NCBI GenBank assembly: GCA_043801855.1
Contig: JAZDLQ010000111.1
Span: 1 to 24,557 of the forward strand
Direction of reading: 5' to 3'
Source: CAYTWW01 sp043801855
GTDB taxonomy: Archaea > Nanobdellota > Nanobdellia > Woesearchaeales > GW2011-AR15
Length of the DNA stretch: 24,557 nt
A program made the translations under genes and the position numbers. The notes under the pieces were generated by a model. It searched no databases and was not told the DNA's origin. It was given only the letters and a program-made list of their open reading frames with translations. Numbering within the stretch: the first letter of the stretch is position 1; each line of letters begins with the position of its first letter. Of the stretch, positions 11,494-20,589 are shown in pieces.

Positions 11494-13119
11494 ATGACAC
11501 AACAATATCAACCTATTTTTATTCTGCCTGAGGGCACACAAAGAAATACTGGAAAAAACGCACAGAGAAACAATATCATGGCAGCAAAATTAATTGCTGA
11601 AACTGTCAGGACAACTCTTGGCCCAAAAGGCATGGACAAGATGCTTGTTGATAGCTTAGGCGATGTTATTGTCACAAATGACGGAGTTACAATTCTGCAG
11701 GAGCTTTCAGTTGAGCATCCAGCAGCTAAAATGATTGTTGAAATTGCAAAAACACAGGAAGATGAAGTTGGAGACGGCACAACAACTGCAGTAGTTCTTG
11801 CAGGCGAGCTGCTTAAGCGGGCTGAAAGCCTTCTTGATATGGAGATACATCCGACAGTTATTATCAAAGGATATATCATGGCTGAAGAAAAAGCCCAGGC
11901 TATCCTTGGGAAGATATGTGAAAAAATTACCTCAAAAGATGTTGATGTTTTAAGGCAGATTGCAATTACAGCAATGACTGGAAAAGGAGCTGAAAGCTCA
12001 AAAGATAACTTGGCAGAAAAAGTGTTAAAGGCAGTTTTGCAGGTATTTGAAAATGGCGAGGGAAAAATTACAATAGATAGAGATGATGTCAAGCTTGAAA
12101 AAAAAGTTGGCGAGGGAATAGAGGCAACTGAACTTGTCGCAGGAATTGTCCTTGACAAAGAAAGAGTCCACTCTGGGATGCCTAAAATTGTGAAGAATGC
12201 AAAAATAGCATTGATTGATTCTGCACTTGAAATAAAAAATACAGAGACTGACGCAAAAATTCAGATAACTGATCCGTCGCAGATGCAGGCATTCCTGAAT
12301 ATGGAAGAGAAGATGCTTCGTGATATGGTAACAAAAATATCTGATTCGACTGCAACAGTCATCTTTTGCCAGAAAGGAATCGATGATATAGCCCAGCACT
12401 TTCTTGCAAAAAAAGGAATCTATGCTGTGCGAAGAGTAAAAAAATCTGATATGGAAAAACTTGCAAGGGCAACTGGTGCAATAATTATTACAAACCTTGT
12501 AGATTTAGCTGAAAAAGACTTAGGATTTGCAGGTGTTGTCCAGGAAAAGAAGGTCGGTGATGAATCCATGACTTATGTTGAAGAGTGCAAAAACCCTAAA
12601 GCTGTAACAATACTTATCAGAGGCGGAAGCGAGCATGTTGTCGATGAAGTGGAAAGGGCAATAAGCGATGCAGTTGGCGATATAATTGCAACCCTTAAGA
12701 ACGGAAAAGCTGTAGGCGGCGCTGGCGCTCCTGAAATCGAGATATCAAGGCAGCTTCGACAGTATTCTGAATCGCTATCTGGAAGAGAGCAACTTGCAGT
12801 AACGGCATTTGCAGATGCAATGGAAGTTGTCCCGAGGACTCTAGCAGAAAATTCAGGGCTCGACCCGATCAATATGCTAACAGAACTAAAATCAAGCCAT
12901 GATAAAGGGATGAAATGGGCAGGAATTGATGTTTTCTCTGGTAAAGTTATGGATGCATGGAAAAACGGAGTAATTGAGCCTCTCAAAGTAAAAACCCAGG
13001 CAATAAGCTCAGCAACTGAAGTTGCAACAATGATACTAAGAATAGATGATGTTATCGCAAGCTCAAGCAAAGGGCCAATGGCACCTCCAGCTCCAGGTGG
13101 AGAAGGAGGAGAGATGTAA
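11494..13119 (+). CDS. Thermosome subunit (group II chaperonin)
   Basis: 541-residue subunit of the archaeal CCT-like double-ring chaperonin that folds cytosolic proteins in an ATP cycle. Motifs: GPKGMDKML (43-51), TNDGVTIL (61-68), GDGTTTAVVLAG (93-104), GGAGAPE (about 409-415) and AFADAMEVVPRTLAENSG near 450, all standard nucleotide-binding elements. The C-terminus is a Gly/Pro/Met-rich tail (APPAPGGEGGEM), as in other thermosomes. Only one subunit is visible here. GGAGG lies about 9 nt before the ATG. It is divergent from S27e and ends at a strong hairpin shared with the convergent neighbour. Confidence 0.97.
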   Translation: MTQQYQPIFILPEGTQRNTGKNAQRNNIMAAKLIAETVRTTLGPKGMDKMLVDSLGDVIVTNDGVTILQELSVEHPAAKMIVEIAKTQEDEVGDGTTTAVVLAGELLKRAESLLDMEIHPTVIIKGYIMAEEKAQAILGKICEKITSKDVDVLRQIAITAMTGKGAESSKDNLAEKVLKAVLQVFENGEGKITIDRDDVKLEKKVGEGIEATELVAGIVLDKERVHSGMPKIVKNAKIALIDSALEIKNTETDAKIQITDPSQMQAFLNMEEKMLRDMVTKISDSTATVIFCQKGIDDIAQHFLAKKGIYAVRRVKKSDMEKLARATGAIIITNLVDLAEKDLGFAGVVQEKKVGDESMTYVEECKNPKAVTILIRGGSEHVVDEVERAISDAVGDIIATLKNGKAVGGAGAPEIEISRQLRQYSESLSGREQLAVTAFADAMEVVPRTLAENSGLDPINMLTELKSSHDKGMKWAGIDVFSGKVMDAWKNGVIEPLKVKTQAISSATEVATMILRIDDVIASSSKGPMAPPAPGGEGGEM

Positions 13120-13142
13120 AAAAGAGGTCACGCCTCTTTTTT
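13118..13142. terminator. Bidirectional hairpin terminator
   Basis: AAAAAAGAGG (13118-13127) pairs with CCTCTTTTTT (13133-13142) around the loop TCACG. It sits exactly between the convergent stops of the thermosome and nucleotidyltransferase genes. Each strand presents a stem followed by a T run, so it can end transcription from both sides. Confidence 0.7.
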
Positions 13143-15052
13143 TAATAATTAACACTTATCTCAACATCTTTTCCAAAGATATTTTTTAGATCCTCAAATA
13201 TTGGCTGCTTGATAAAGACTCTTGCAGGAATCTCAACTCTTGCAAGCGCTTTTTCGAGTTCTTCAAGTGTGCATTTCTCAAAATTTGCCAGCCTTCCGCT
13301 ATCCATAATCTGAGCTTTAGATACGTCTTTATCTTCGTTGTCTATATCATGGATAATATAAGCCTCTCCACCAAGAAGAATAACTTCACCGAACTTTGAG
13401 CCATGCTTAACCCTGATTTTAGTCCTATCAAGCTCTTTTCCTCTTTTCCGCTGGATGTATTCAATGCAAAACTTAATGAAATGCTTTGATTCTTTTTCAG
13501 AGGCAGTTACATCAGTTTTTGTCAATTTTCCCTTGTCATAGTCAGACTTGGCCTTGATTATCTGCTTAAGCATCCTTGCATATTTTTCAGGAACTTTTCC
13601 CTTATGCACAAGCTCTTCTTCAAAAAGCTTAACAATATCTTCTGTTTTGGCGTCAATAATTCCCTCAAGCCTCAGAACATCTCTTGATACTGTTATGCAA
13701 TTTTCATATGTATGAATAATATTATTCTCTTCTTTTAATTTATCAATTTGCTTGAAGAGCTTTTTGATCCTTTTTAGGTATTTGTCACCGTCATCAAGAA
13801 GCTTGTCAATTTCAGCGCCGCTGATATCTTTGATAGTGCCGTGCTCAAGGCCTTTTCGGAGTTCGATAGTATGCTCCAGTATTTTCACAAATTCATCTTC
13901 AAGAAGCTTTTCTTTTTTTACAAATACTTCTCTCATCATATCAGGAGTTTCTTTAGGTGTTGGCGGCGGATACCCATAAAGCATAAGCGCTGCCTGGCTT
14001 GGCGTAAGAATTGCATAAAAAACATCTTCCATGCCAATAGTCTTTATCTTATATTTTGTTCTCTGCAGCATCTGATCTCCTGAATGCATGAAAATATCAA
14101 TTGACTCTTCGCTGGGTTTAATCCTGCCCATTTTAAGGAGCTGCTTCCATGGCATAAATATTCCCCTGTCATAAAATGGAATGCCATCCCTTAGGAAAGT
14201 AAAAATGATTGGGTTTGCTTCCTTAATATTATCCCAGAAGTCTGTCAGGATATAAACCTGGATATTTAATTTATTTCTAATTCCTGTAAGTTCACCAGCT
14301 TCAAGCCCCATACCAATTATTATTGCACGAAGCTTATCTTTTAGTTCAGCCCTGGTCATCTTTTTAACATCTGTATCATCAATCACTATAAATACGTCAA
14401 TATCTGAGTCTTTTGTTGCTTTGCCCTGAACAAGAGAACCCGCCAAAACATAACTTACAATATATCTTTCAAATTTTTTTAAGACCATTTCTTTGTGTAT
14501 TTCAGAAATCTTAATTGCTGAAAGCATACCTGAATCATATATTGGAGCGCTCATAGATATAAGTTTAGTCAAATCATATTTTCCATCATAGCAGCTTTGC
14601 CATACTTCACTAAGTATAACAGTTTCTGGCCTTATATTCGGATCAATGTCTTTTGCAATTTTTTGGATAATTGTATTAAGCTTGTTTAAAAGCTCAAACT
14701 TAGTCATCTTTGTGCTGTCTGAATCATCAATTAATACAAGAAGTGAAATCTCATTGGGATTTTGGCCTTGCACTCCCTGCTGAGGAATACCCTGCATTTG
14801 AGGCGGAATAGTCATTCCCATGCCAGGCATCATGGCCTGCCGCGGCGGTAATACTGAAATTGCAATTATATACTTATCAAATTTTTCAAGAACTTCTTTT
14901 TGGAAAGAATCAAGCTTTTTTTTTACTTCGTCAAGCTTTTCTTTGGCTTCCTTGGACAGATTATGTGGCTGCCCATAAGGAGTTGCTGGCAGAGCTTGCG
15001 CATTTGTTGGAGAAATTTGCTCTATTGGATTTTTTGAATTGTCATCTGACAT
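13142..15052 (-). CDS. Duplicated nucleotidyltransferase-fold protein, 636 aa
   Basis: The protein has two related halves. Copy 2 (about 190-310) carries the Pol-beta/MNT active-site motif: AGS (204-206), then D217-I-D219 in DSDIDVFIVIDD, followed by KMTRAELKDKLRAII and FYDRGIFMPWKQLL. Copy 1 (about 50-180) repeats the same order (FDKYIIAI, LLVLIDDSDSTKMTKFELLNKL, IYDSGMLSAIKISEI), but a Pro/Gln/Gly/Met-rich insert (69-100) replaces the GS-DxD loop. Copy 1 is therefore inactive. The third catalytic acid of copy 2 is not obvious; the expected strand reads KLNIQVYIL. The C-terminal part (330-636) is helical and charged. GAGGTGA, 6 nt before the ATG, sets the start. Nucleotide donor and target are unknown. 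Confidence 0.8.
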   Translation of the reverse strand: MSDDNSKNPIEQISPTNAQALPATPYGQPHNLSKEAKEKLDEVKKKLDSFQKEVLEKFDKYIIAISVLPPRQAMMPGMGMTIPPQMQGIPQQGVQGQNPNEISLLVLIDDSDSTKMTKFELLNKLNTIIQKIAKDIDPNIRPETVILSEVWQSCYDGKYDLTKLISMSAPIYDSGMLSAIKISEIHKEMVLKKFERYIVSYVLAGSLVQGKATKDSDIDVFIVIDDTDVKKMTRAELKDKLRAIIIGMGLEAGELTGIRNKLNIQVYILTDFWDNIKEANPIIFTFLRDGIPFYDRGIFMPWKQLLKMGRIKPSEESIDIFMHSGDQMLQRTKYKIKTIGMEDVFYAILTPSQAALMLYGYPPPTPKETPDMMREVFVKKEKLLEDEFVKILEHTIELRKGLEHGTIKDISGAEIDKLLDDGDKYLKRIKKLFKQIDKLKEENNIIHTYENCITVSRDVLRLEGIIDAKTEDIVKLFEEELVHKGKVPEKYARMLKQIIKAKSDYDKGKLTKTDVTASEKESKHFIKFCIEYIQRKRGKELDRTKIRVKHGSKFGEVILLGGEAYIIHDIDNEDKDVSKAQIMDSGRLANFEKCTLEELEKALARVEIPARVFIKQPIFEDLKNIFGKDVEISVNY

Positions 15053-15188
15053 ATTTTGTCACCTCTTACAATAAAAAGAAACAGAAGGACTATATAAATA
15101 AAACGATTTTGCCCTATTTTTTTCATTTCCTGGTTTTAAGCCAATGAAAAATAAGAGAACAAAATAAAAAAAAACCCACAATCAAATC

Positions 15189-15207
15189 GCAACCTTTATA
15201 TAGTTGC
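15189..15207 (+). promoter_or_regulatory. TATA box within a GCAAC/GTTGC inverted repeat
   Basis: GCAAC (15189-15193), CTTTATATA (15194-15202) and GTTGC (15203-15207) place a good TATA box inside a perfect 5-bp inverted repeat upstream of the gene at 15236. A strong GAGGAGGG ribosome site follows at about 15224-15231. The repeat could be a repressor operator that occludes TBP. Confidence 0.45.
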
Positions 15208-15235
15208 AAATCTCTTTAATTTTTGAGGAGGGAAT

Positions 15236-16666
15236 ATGAAAAAGCTTAATTTTGCCGTAATATTATTTGTATTGCTTGTTTGTGCGAACAGCGCATTAGG
15301 CCTTAATTTTAATGCAAAGTTTACTGCTGTTAACAACCAGATTTATCTTGATGAAAACGCGCAGTTTACGCTTACTCTAACAAACAATGCAAATATTGAA
15401 GAAATCTATCAGGTTTACTCAACAAATGTTGGCTGGCAGGTAGGGACAGACCCAGCCTTAATCAAGCTATTGCCAGGGGAAACAAAGAATGTTTCAGTTG
15501 AATTGTTCCCTAGCAACGAATGGGTAACAACAGGCCCTCAGCAAGTCAAAATCACTATTGAAAGCATAAATACAGAGAATAAGTATGAAGAAGGAATATC
15601 AGTCTATGTGAAGTGGTCAATAACGGGGAGGAGGCAATATGCCCCATCTATTGAATTAAGGACTACTTTTCCACAAAACGTAGACCCAAGGCAAAACATT
15701 CCATTAACCATTTATCTGAGAAACAGGAACGGATTAAATATTGATAAGCTTATTATCTCTGTTAAGAGCAAGCTATTTACAAAAGAATATTCCATACCAT
15801 TTAGCGGCCTTGAAGAAAGAACAGAAAGCAATACCTTTAGCATAGATAAGCTTACACTGCCGCAGCAAGACACATTAGAGATTGACCTGATAATAGGAAA
15901 TGAAACAGTGAACAAGGCAAGGCTTGATTATGAAATAATAAGCTATTCAGACTTTGTTGAAGAGACAGACACTAAAAAAGAATTCTTCAAGATAACAAAA
16001 GAAATCACAATAAAAAATATTGGCAACTATGAAAATCAGGAAAATAAAGTAGTGTCATTAGAGCTTGCTGAAAATTTATTCACTAAAACAAGTGTAGTCC
16101 CTAATAAATCATTTGAAAGTGGTGCAGTAGAATATACCTGGGAAATATCACTTAAGCCATATGAAGAAAAAAATATTGTTATAGTAACTGATTATAAACC
16201 CGTTCTTTACGTACTTGTTTTTGTATTAATTTGCCTGCTGTTTTATATTACTTATAGAAGCCCGGTGTTATCAAAAAAAGAAGTTTTGATAATTGGCCAT
16301 GCAAGAGAAGGCATCGGTGAATTAAAGGTAATTGTTTATTTGAAAAACAGGACATCAGAAACAATAAGCAATTTGTTTATTGTAGATAAAGTGCCAAATC
16401 TTGTTGAACTAATGAAAGGCTCTTATATTGGAACAGTTGAACCAACAAAAATACTTACTCATGATAAAAAAGGAACACTTGTAAAATGGGAATTAAAAGC
16501 TCTTGAGCCATTTGAAGAAAGAGTAATAACATATAGGATAAGGCCAAAGCTTGGGATTTTTGGAGGAATCAGCCTTCCTGCAGCAAAAATTACATTTGAT
16601 ACAAAAGGCGGAAAAGAAAGAACTATCCGGTCAAACAGATGCGAGTTAACTCTTAAGCATCACTAG
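15236..16666 (+). CDS. Membrane-anchored beta-sandwich protein, 476 aa
   Basis: Secreted, membrane-anchored protein of the CARDB/DUF11-like beta-sandwich type. A Sec signal peptide (1-22, ...VCANSALG) is followed by Ig-like repeats with the pattern NAQFTLTLTN...LLPGETKNVSVEL and, from 150, DPRQNIPLTIYLRNRNG. One TM helix spans about 322-340 (PVLYVLVFVLICLLFYITY), then about 135 residues of another beta-sandwich (LKVIVYLKNRTSETISNLFI...). With one TM after a cleaved signal peptide, that last domain would be cytoplasmic, which is unusual for this fold. Strong GGAGG site. Role probably surface adhesion or envelope organisation; not assignable further. Confidence 0.8.
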   Translation: MKKLNFAVILFVLLVCANSALGLNFNAKFTAVNNQIYLDENAQFTLTLTNNANIEEIYQVYSTNVGWQVGTDPALIKLLPGETKNVSVELFPSNEWVTTGPQQVKITIESINTENKYEEGISVYVKWSITGRRQYAPSIELRTTFPQNVDPRQNIPLTIYLRNRNGLNIDKLIISVKSKLFTKEYSIPFSGLEERTESNTFSIDKLTLPQQDTLEIDLIIGNETVNKARLDYEIISYSDFVEETDTKKEFFKITKEITIKNIGNYENQENKVVSLELAENLFTKTSVVPNKSFESGAVEYTWEISLKPYEEKNIVIVTDYKPVLYVLVFVLICLLFYITYRSPVLSKKEVLIIGHAREGIGELKVIVYLKNRTSETISNLFIVDKVPNLVELMKGSYIGTVEPTKILTHDKKGTLVKWELKALEPFEERVITYRIRPKLGIFGGISLPAAKITFDTKGGKERTIRSNRCELTLKHH

Positions 16667-16670
16667 TTAC

Positions 16671-17495
16671 TTAACTTATTTCTTTTGTTTTTATATAATT
16701 TATGTTAAGCTTATTTAGTATATCAATAAGTTTCTGTTTCTCACTTCCTAGTCCTTTCCAGTCAAGAATAACCAAATCAGGTTTTTCATTGCTTCTGTTA
16801 ATCATCTGAAAAATAATTTCTTCGTCAAGGCAGCCAAACATATACTTAGGGCAGATATGCCCAAAAGCAACATCTGAATTTAACATTATATCATTAAAGC
16901 CTGTGCAGTAATGGCTGCCGCCAAAGCCTATTGCATTGGAATATTTTCTTGAATCAAATAAGGCAATTGCGTTAATTAAAGAATCAGATAAAATAACACC
17001 AGCTTCTTTATTTTCCCAATCTACACTGCTTGAGCCAATCTCAATAAACATTGCAGGCTTTTCAAGAAAAGGGCCATGATGCGTTGCCTCAAGAGTTATC
17101 TCATGTGAAAGTGTATTGTTTTTCTTAAGCTCAATTAGGGCAGTTTTCATTAAAGTTGGAAATGATATGCATAACTTTCTATCTGTTCCCCCATATTCTG
17201 CCTTAGAAAAATTACCTGGAGTATGGACTGAAAAACTTGGTTTCCCTGACTCACTTTGATGCCTTGTTGCAAAAATAAAAATTTCAGCATCGATTTTTTT
17301 GTCAAGGTTTTCAGAGTAAATAGTTTCATCTGATATGGTAAATAGAGATACTAGATGAGTATTTATTTTCCCGCAATAAATAGGAAAATCTTGGAAATAT
17401 CTATCAGAATGCGTAAAAATATCTTTTTCTAGCAGGCATTCCTTAATATTCTTTCCGGCAATATCTCTTTGGGAAATAATTATTGCAATTTTCAC
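16671..17495 (-). CDS. dtdA: D-aminoacyl-tRNA deacylase, DTD2/GEK1 type
   Basis: Zinc-dependent enzyme that removes D-amino acids from mischarged tRNA in archaea and plants. Signatures seen: FATRHQSESGKPSFSVHTPG, EATHHGPFLEKPAMFIEIGS and GFGGSHYCTGF, which contain the conserved metal and substrate histidines. I start at GTG 17495, giving MKIAIIISQRDIAGKNIKEC, the usual family N-terminus, and 274 residues. The longer open frame to 17570 would overlap the upstream permease and adds an unrelated hydrophobic stretch. No clear ribosome site precedes it, and only 25 bp separate it from the amino-acid permease, so it is probably co-transcribed. Its place next to an amino-acid transporter fits protection from imported or free D-amino acids, which is inference. 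Confidence 0.92.
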   Translation of the reverse strand: MKIAIIISQRDIAGKNIKECLLEKDIFTHSDRYFQDFPIYCGKINTHLVSLFTISDETIYSENLDKKIDAEIFIFATRHQSESGKPSFSVHTPGNFSKAEYGGTDRKLCISFPTLMKTALIELKKNNTLSHEITLEATHHGPFLEKPAMFIEIGSSSVDWENKEAGVILSDSLINAIALFDSRKYSNAIGFGGSHYCTGFNDIMLNSDVAFGHICPKYMFGCLDEEIIFQMINRSNEKPDLVILDWKGLGSEKQKLIDILNKLNINYIKTKEIS

Positions 17496-17520
17496 AAAGA
17501 GAAACAAAAATAAGCTAATA

Positions 17521-18825
17521 TTAATGCTTAGCGTTTCCTTTCTGTAAAAAGTAATAAATTGGGATTCCAATTACAGTTAAAATTATCCCGCCAAATAATG
17601 AATTTGCAGTCATATTGCCAATTAAGAAAATAGTTGAAAAAAACCCTAGTAATGCAAGCATAGGAAACTTTCCAAAATTCAATGGCTCATGAAACAACTC
17701 ATGCCGATGTTTAATATATCTTGATCTGATAAGCGCTAGGTTGATAATAAGAAAACTTGCAAAAACTGAAAAATTACATAGTTCTGCTGTGAATTCTATA
17801 TCGCCAAACAGCGTAAATAAAATAGTTGCAATGGCTGAAAATAGAATAGCATAATGAGGCGTATTTGTTTTAAGGTTGATTTTTGAAAAGAAATTTAACA
17901 TAAGGTATTCCTTACTCATGCCGTGAATTACTCTTGAAAGCCCTACCAGATTAAGTAATACTGTATTTCCAGTTGATACTATAGCAATGACTGAAATAAA
18001 TAACCAGGCATTATTTCCAAGCAAGCTAAATGCCACATCGGATAGCGGCGCGCTGCTTTGCGAAAGCTTTTCCCAACCATAGACTCTGATTGCAGAAAAT
18101 GAAACAAGGATATATAAGATTGAACTTATCCCAAGAGAAAGCAGTAATGCCAGAGGAATTGTTTTTCGCGGGTTTTTTGTTTCTTCAGAAAGTTTAACAA
18201 CAGTTTCAAATCCTATGAATGCAAAAAAAATGAGCGATGCTGCTTTAAATATTCCTCCAATGCCAAAAGGTGCCTCATAGTAATTTATCTCTGAATATTT
18301 TCCAATAGAGAAAACAATAATAAAAAGAAGGCCGATGATACTAAGTGCTGTCAAGATAACATTTAACTTCATTGATAGCTTAATCCCAATATAATTAACG
18401 ATGCTAAAGACTGCAATTGATGCTATAGCTATCGGAACTATCATTCCAGATACGCCAATCAGCTTTGATAAATAGCCTCCAAAACCAAGAGAAACTGCAG
18501 CTCCAGCAAGCACCAGTGAAATCATTACAAGATATCCTGTAACAAAGGCAATTGCTTTTCCAAAAGTGTGATGTGCATAGCTATATTCAGCTGAATCATT
18601 TGGATAAATTGAAGAAAGTTCTGCATAAGAAAGGCCTGTTAGAAAAGCAGCAATCGCTGATATAATAAACGCAATCCATATTGCGTTGCCAGCATAGCCT
18701 GCAGCAGCGCCAATTAAAACATAGATGCCTGCGCCGACAATTATTCCAACTCCAGCAAGAGTTGCGTCAAAAAGACCCAAGTCTCTTCGTAAGGTAAGCG
18801 ATTCACGCTTGTGTTTCTTAAACAT
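17521..18825 (-). CDS. APC-family amino-acid permease
   Basis: Polytopic membrane protein with about 12 hydrophobic helices. It has the APC TM1 motif GVGIIVGAGIYVLIGAAAG (about 25-43), the TM6-region FFAFIGFETVVKLSEETKNP typical of cationic or broad amino-acid transporters, and a short basic N-terminus. 434 residues is standard. It probably imports amino acids with H+ or Na+; the substrate cannot be read from sequence. It starts 22 bp after the SulP stop and ends 25 bp before dtdA, so these three genes form a likely operon. Confidence 0.9.
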   Translation of the reverse strand: MFKKHKRESLTLRRDLGLFDATLAGVGIIVGAGIYVLIGAAAGYAGNAIWIAFIISAIAAFLTGLSYAELSSIYPNDSAEYSYAHHTFGKAIAFVTGYLVMISLVLAGAAVSLGFGGYLSKLIGVSGMIVPIAIASIAVFSIVNYIGIKLSMKLNVILTALSIIGLLFIIVFSIGKYSEINYYEAPFGIGGIFKAASLIFFAFIGFETVVKLSEETKNPRKTIPLALLLSLGISSILYILVSFSAIRVYGWEKLSQSSAPLSDVAFSLLGNNAWLFISVIAIVSTGNTVLLNLVGLSRVIHGMSKEYLMLNFFSKINLKTNTPHYAILFSAIATILFTLFGDIEFTAELCNFSVFASFLIINLALIRSRYIKHRHELFHEPLNFGKFPMLALLGFFSTIFLIGNMTANSLFGGIILTVIGIPIYYFLQKGNAKH

Positions 18826-18847
18826 TACTTCATTTTTGCAAAAACAT

Positions 18848-20539
18848 CTATTTAATGTTTTTGTTTTGTTTGATTTTGTTGTTCCTGTATTTTTTTATCT
18901 TATCTGTGCCATTATAGAATAAGTTTTTTTCAGCATAAGTAATGGCGTCGCTGGCCTTTTTGAAAATATGCTCATGCGGCATTGTTTTGGAAAACTCTTC
19001 ATCCGAGAATAATTTTTGCTTTGCAGCGCTCGTTAGTCCAACTAAAAGCACATATCCGTTTTTATTATGCCTTTCTTTAATAAAATCAAGAAGCCTGGTT
19101 ACACCTGAAGTGTCAATAAAAGGAGAATTATACATCATAAGTATAACAATTGGCTTACTCGCATCGATATGCTCATTAATTTTCCTTTCAAAAACACTCA
19201 TCGCACCAAAGAAAAAGGGCCCGTGAATTGTATAGACACTTACGTTTTTCTTAAGCTTTGAACTTGAGTTGATTACTGCATTAAGCCCTTTATCCGGCTC
19301 ATAATCTTCCATGCTGGAAATATTAAATAGAGAAACAAAGCGGATGAAAAATAGCATAATCGCAAGAATCATTCCTATCTGAACAGCATGCACAAGGTCT
19401 GTAAATACAGTCATTCCCAGAGTTATGAATAAAACTACAGTCTCTGCTTTGCTTATCTTGATAATTGTTTTCATTTCATGAATATTAACCATTCTTATTG
19501 AGTAAAATACAAGCATACCTGCAAGGAATGCTTTAGGAATATAGCTTACAAAAGACCCAAGCACCAAAATGTATAATAAAATAAAAAGAGCATGTATTAC
19601 TCCGGCAAATTTAGTTTTTGCACCTTCTTTTATATTGACTGCGCTTCTTGCAATAGCAGCGGTTGACGCAATCCCGCCAAAAAAAGGAAGGACTGAATTA
19701 GCAATTCCTTGACCAATCAATTCTTTTTTGCTGTCATGCTTTGTGTTAGTCATGCCATCGCATACAACAGCGCATAACAGAGCCTCGATAGAGCCCAGAA
19801 GTGCAATTGTGACAGCTGCCGGAAAAACAGATTGTAACAGAGATAGGTTAAATGAAACCATGTTGAACGTAGGAAGTCCGCTTGGAATTGTACCTATAAT
19901 AGGTATATTAATCTTATAAAAATAAACAACAGAGAGCGATAATATTAACGGGATTATTGATGGAGGTATGTTGAGTTTTATTTTTGCAAATATCCTTGGC
20001 AAAAAATATAAGCATAAATAAGTCGCAACTGCAATAATTACTGCATGTAATTTGACACTATTTATATTTATAATAGATTCAATGACTGTCTGATATGCTG
20101 CTTCTTTTGCTGGTATTGATAATCCCAGAAAATTCGGAATCTGACCTAAGAAAATGAGGATACCAATTCCAGAAGTGAAACCAGAAACTACAGGCAATGG
20201 GATGAATTTTACAAACTCACCAAGTCCAATCAGGCCAAAAATAATCTGAATAGCTCCTGCAAGAAATCCTGCAAGCATTAATCCCTCTATCCCGTATTTT
20301 TGAACTGAAGATAGAATTATTACCGCCATTGCGCCAGTTGGGCCAGTTATTGAAAAGGCAGATCCGCCAAATAATGATCCTAAGGCTCCTGCAATTACTG
20401 CTGTATAAAGTCCCATAATAGGTGATACTCCTGATGCTACTGCAAATGCGATTGCTAGAGGAAGCGCAACAATTGATGTGATAAACCCGGCTTTTAAGTC
20501 AAAGACAAAGGCTTCTTTGAAGTAAGACTTAACATTCAT
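18848..20539 (-). CDS. SulP-family anion transporter with STAS domain
   Basis: 563-residue SLC26/SulP transporter. About 10-12 helices (10-420) include the core motifs SITGPTGAMAVIILSSVQKYG, FAVASGVSPIMGLYTAVIAG and a GFTSGIGILIFLGQIP region. A cytoplasmic STAS domain follows (about 435-548) with the PFIDTSGVTRLLDF loop typical of anti-sigma-factor-antagonist-like domains. Likely anions are sulfate or bicarbonate; the sequence does not decide. A TATA-like ATTTTTAAAATT (minus strand) lies about 25-37 nt before the ATG, so it heads the SulP-permease-dtdA run. The STAS domain here is the ordinary transporter type and need not interact with the sigma-like factor. Confidence 0.92.
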   Translation of the reverse strand: MNVKSYFKEAFVFDLKAGFITSIVALPLAIAFAVASGVSPIMGLYTAVIAGALGSLFGGSAFSITGPTGAMAVIILSSVQKYGIEGLMLAGFLAGAIQIIFGLIGLGEFVKFIPLPVVSGFTSGIGILIFLGQIPNFLGLSIPAKEAAYQTVIESIININSVKLHAVIIAVATYLCLYFLPRIFAKIKLNIPPSIIPLILSLSVVYFYKINIPIIGTIPSGLPTFNMVSFNLSLLQSVFPAAVTIALLGSIEALLCAVVCDGMTNTKHDSKKELIGQGIANSVLPFFGGIASTAAIARSAVNIKEGAKTKFAGVIHALFILLYILVLGSFVSYIPKAFLAGMLVFYSIRMVNIHEMKTIIKISKAETVVLFITLGMTVFTDLVHAVQIGMILAIMLFFIRFVSLFNISSMEDYEPDKGLNAVINSSSKLKKNVSVYTIHGPFFFGAMSVFERKINEHIDASKPIVILMMYNSPFIDTSGVTRLLDFIKERHNKNGYVLLVGLTSAAKQKLFSDEEFSKTMPHEHIFKKASDAITYAEKNLFYNGTDKIKKYRNNKIKQNKNIK

Positions 20540-20589
20540 ATTAAAATCGAGAAATTAGAAGATTTTTAAAATTGATGTATGTAGAAAAA

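Noticed and set aside
11508..12158. Long minus-strand open frames opposite the thermosome and ftsZ genes
   Set aside because: Ser/Ile/Thr-rich shadows of strongly conserved genes on the other strand.
17496..17570. Longer N-terminus of the D-aminoacyl-tRNA deacylase
   Set aside because: It would overlap the upstream permease and precede the conserved family start MKIAIIISQ; GTG 17495 fits better.
18848..19300. STAS domain of the SulP protein as an anti-sigma antagonist for the sigma-like factor
   Set aside because: A C-terminal STAS domain is normal in SulP transporters, and no anti-sigma kinase is present.
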